Below the pieces are notes generated by a model that was not told the origin of the DNA, searched no databases, and worked only from the letters and a program-made list of their open reading frames with translations. Made by a program: the position numbers and the translations under genes. Source: Planctomycetaceae bacterium (GTDB lineage Bacteria > Planctomycetota > Phycisphaerae > SM23-33). Taken from it: 37,558 bases of DNA. Shown in pieces: positions 36,266 to 37,558 of the stretch. The stretch is from positions 256,874 to 294,431 of the forward strand of contig JBDKTA010000004.1 of NCBI GenBank assembly GCA_039680605.1, read 5' to 3'. Positions within the stretch are counted from its first letter, which is position 1; the number at the start of each line of letters is the position of its first letter.

Positions 36266-37414
36266 ATGCCGACCAACGATCAGAAAGCCGAAGTATTGCG
36301 GGCGTATCGGGCGCGCACGCCTGTTCGCGTGCCAGTCACGTATGGGGCCAATCCGCGCGTGGTGGTGCTTGATCCGGCGTGGAACCCGCACGGGATCACG
36401 TTTGAAGATTACTTCACGCGGGCCGATGCGATGATCGAGTCGCAGCTTGGCCTGCTGGAGTACAAGGCCCAGTTTCTGAACAACTACTGCGACGATCCCA
36501 CCGGGCGGCCGGCCGCGTGGAGCTTCTATGTCGACGCGATGAACAGCTACGACTCGTTGTACTTCGGCTGTCCGATCCACTATCGCGACGACGAAGTGCC
36601 CGACACCCAGCCGATCCTGGCCGGGACGGACAAGGAGAAGATATTCTCCGTCGACCTCGACCACCCGCTGGACAATCCGTTCATCCGCCGGCGTCTGCAA
36701 CTCTATGACAACATGAAGGCCGCCGTCGCGGGCATGTCGTATCACGGCGTGCAACTGGGCGTGGCCGCCCCGGCGATGGGCTTCGACGGCCATCTGACCA
36801 TCGCCACGTGCCTGCGCGGCGGGGAGTTGTACAGCGACTTCTATGAGGACCCGCCCTACGTGCGGCGTCTGCTGGACTTCATCGGCCGCGCGGTCGTCAT
36901 CCGCAACAACACCTTGAACGAGAAGTTCGGCCTAAACCCCTTCGCGGCCGCGGGCGGGTTCTTCGCCGACGATTCGATCCAACTGATTTCCGGCACCATG
37001 TACCGCCAGTTCCTGCTGCCGCTGCACCGGCAGTGGTACGCCCAGTGGAGCGGCGGGGGTCCGCACGGCATCCATCTCTGCGGCGACGCGACGCGGCACT
37101 TCGGCGTCATCGCGAGCGAACTGAACGTGCGATCGTTCGACACGGGCTTTCCCGTCGACCACGGCGCGCTGCGCAGGGAACTGGGGCCGGACGTCGAGAT
37201 CCTCGGCGGGCCGGAGGTCGGACTGCTGCTGCACGGCACGAGCGAGGCCGTCTACGCGCGCACGGCGGGGATCCTCAACTCCGGTATCAAGGAAGGCGGC
37301 CGCTTTGTTCTGCGAGAGGCCAACAACTTGCCCCCGCGCGTGAGTGAGGCGAACCTGGCGGCGATGTACCGCGCATGCCTCGACCACGGCTGGCATGGGA
37401 CGCCGCAGGCGTAA
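36266..37414 (+). CDS. URO-D-fold protein, second copy
   Basis: This 382-residue protein also belongs to the URO-D superfamily but is far from the copy at 7999-9084. The N-terminus has RTPVRVPVTYGANPRVV. The barrel shows MFDG-like GFDGHLTIATCLRGGELYSD, GGFFADDSIQLISGTMYRQF and the GPHGIHLCGDATRHFGVIAS segment, with His and Cys at the position used for metal binding in MtaA-type members. SFDTGFPVDHGALRREL, then ILGGPEVGLLLHGT, matches the usual strand that follows. Substrate unknown; a methyltransferase or decarboxylase role is guesswork. ATG 36266 has no strong ribosome binding site, but the frame further upstream runs through the palindrome and is unlikely to be coding. Confidence 0.75.
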   Translation: MPTNDQKAEVLRAYRARTPVRVPVTYGANPRVVVLDPAWNPHGITFEDYFTRADAMIESQLGLLEYKAQFLNNYCDDPTGRPAAWSFYVDAMNSYDSLYFGCPIHYRDDEVPDTQPILAGTDKEKIFSVDLDHPLDNPFIRRRLQLYDNMKAAVAGMSYHGVQLGVAAPAMGFDGHLTIATCLRGGELYSDFYEDPPYVRRLLDFIGRAVVIRNNTLNEKFGLNPFAAAGGFFADDSIQLISGTMYRQFLLPLHRQWYAQWSGGGPHGIHLCGDATRHFGVIASELNVRSFDTGFPVDHGALRRELGPDVEILGGPEVGLLLHGTSEAVYARTAGILNSGIKEGGRFVLREANNLPPRVSEANLAAMYRACLDHGWHGTPQA

Positions 37415-37558
37415 TGTGGAGTGCGGCAGCCTTAGCCCAACTTCCGCAGTTATAGATTTATGCAGATTATTTTCGGTCGATTTGTGCAGGAATGGCGGTG
37501 CAATGGCGGCATTCTGCTACCCCAAAGGGTCTTTTCACTTGTTTTGGATCCGATCAGC
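37415..37558. other. Window end without a gene
   Basis: The TAA stop at 37412-37414 is followed at once by a partial copy of the GGAGTGCGGCAGCCTTAGC palindrome. About 120 A/T-richer bases follow in which I see no gene or clear signal. Confidence 0.6.

Overview
The window is a G+C-rich chromosomal segment, most likely from the Planctomycetota and perhaps the class Phycisphaerae. That placement is inference. It rests on the gene mix (intracellular GH29-like and GH3 glycosidases, two divergent URO-D-fold proteins, a ThuA-like protein, a DUF6785-type giant membrane protein) and on the very many short palindromic and A/G-rich repeats between genes. I saw no rRNA, tRNA, CRISPR array or transposase.

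Layout. 1-672 is the 3' part of an unknown Pro/Ala-rich protein. 837-1811(-) is a GH29-like enzyme. dnaA (2235-3578) has a clear sigma-70 promoter. It is followed by a secreted coiled-coil protein with a C-terminal membrane domain (3928-6021) and a GT39-type glycosyltransferase (6244-8094), which overlaps tail-to-tail with a URO-D-like gene. A GH3/PA14 glycosidase (9157-11856) lies upstream of that URO-D gene on the minus strand. Three small plus-strand genes (12026-13511) precede a large multipass membrane protein, a ThuA-like protein with a textbook terminator, and an ACT-domain malic enzyme, all on the minus strand. A minus-strand operon then holds three tandem paralogous secreted TPR/coiled-coil proteins and a small membrane protein (23069 down to 18804).

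The second half is plus strand. trpB and trpA, normally neighbours, are split by an accessory cassette: a GxxExxY PD-(D/E)XK-type protein flanked by repeats, and a two-gene HEPN/MNT toxin-antitoxin module with a phased-palindrome operator. Another PD-(D/E)XK-like gene follows trpA. Next comes a nitrogen-assimilation block, glnA (behind a near-consensus sigma-54 promoter), gltB and gltD, which together make the GS-GOGAT route. A second URO-D-like gene ends the window.

The most notable signal is the repeat landscape. Several families are present: GTGGC-type hairpins, CTCTGCG periodic repeats, GGATTAAGAGGATTAA repeats, GATCCT repeats and AATTGGAAATTGG repeats. Copies sit directly against stop codons of five genes, one copy encodes the C-terminus of TrpB, and a tandem pair is inserted in frame in the GH3 protein. 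The best candidate for an uncharacterised system is the repeat-bounded cassette between trpB and trpA.
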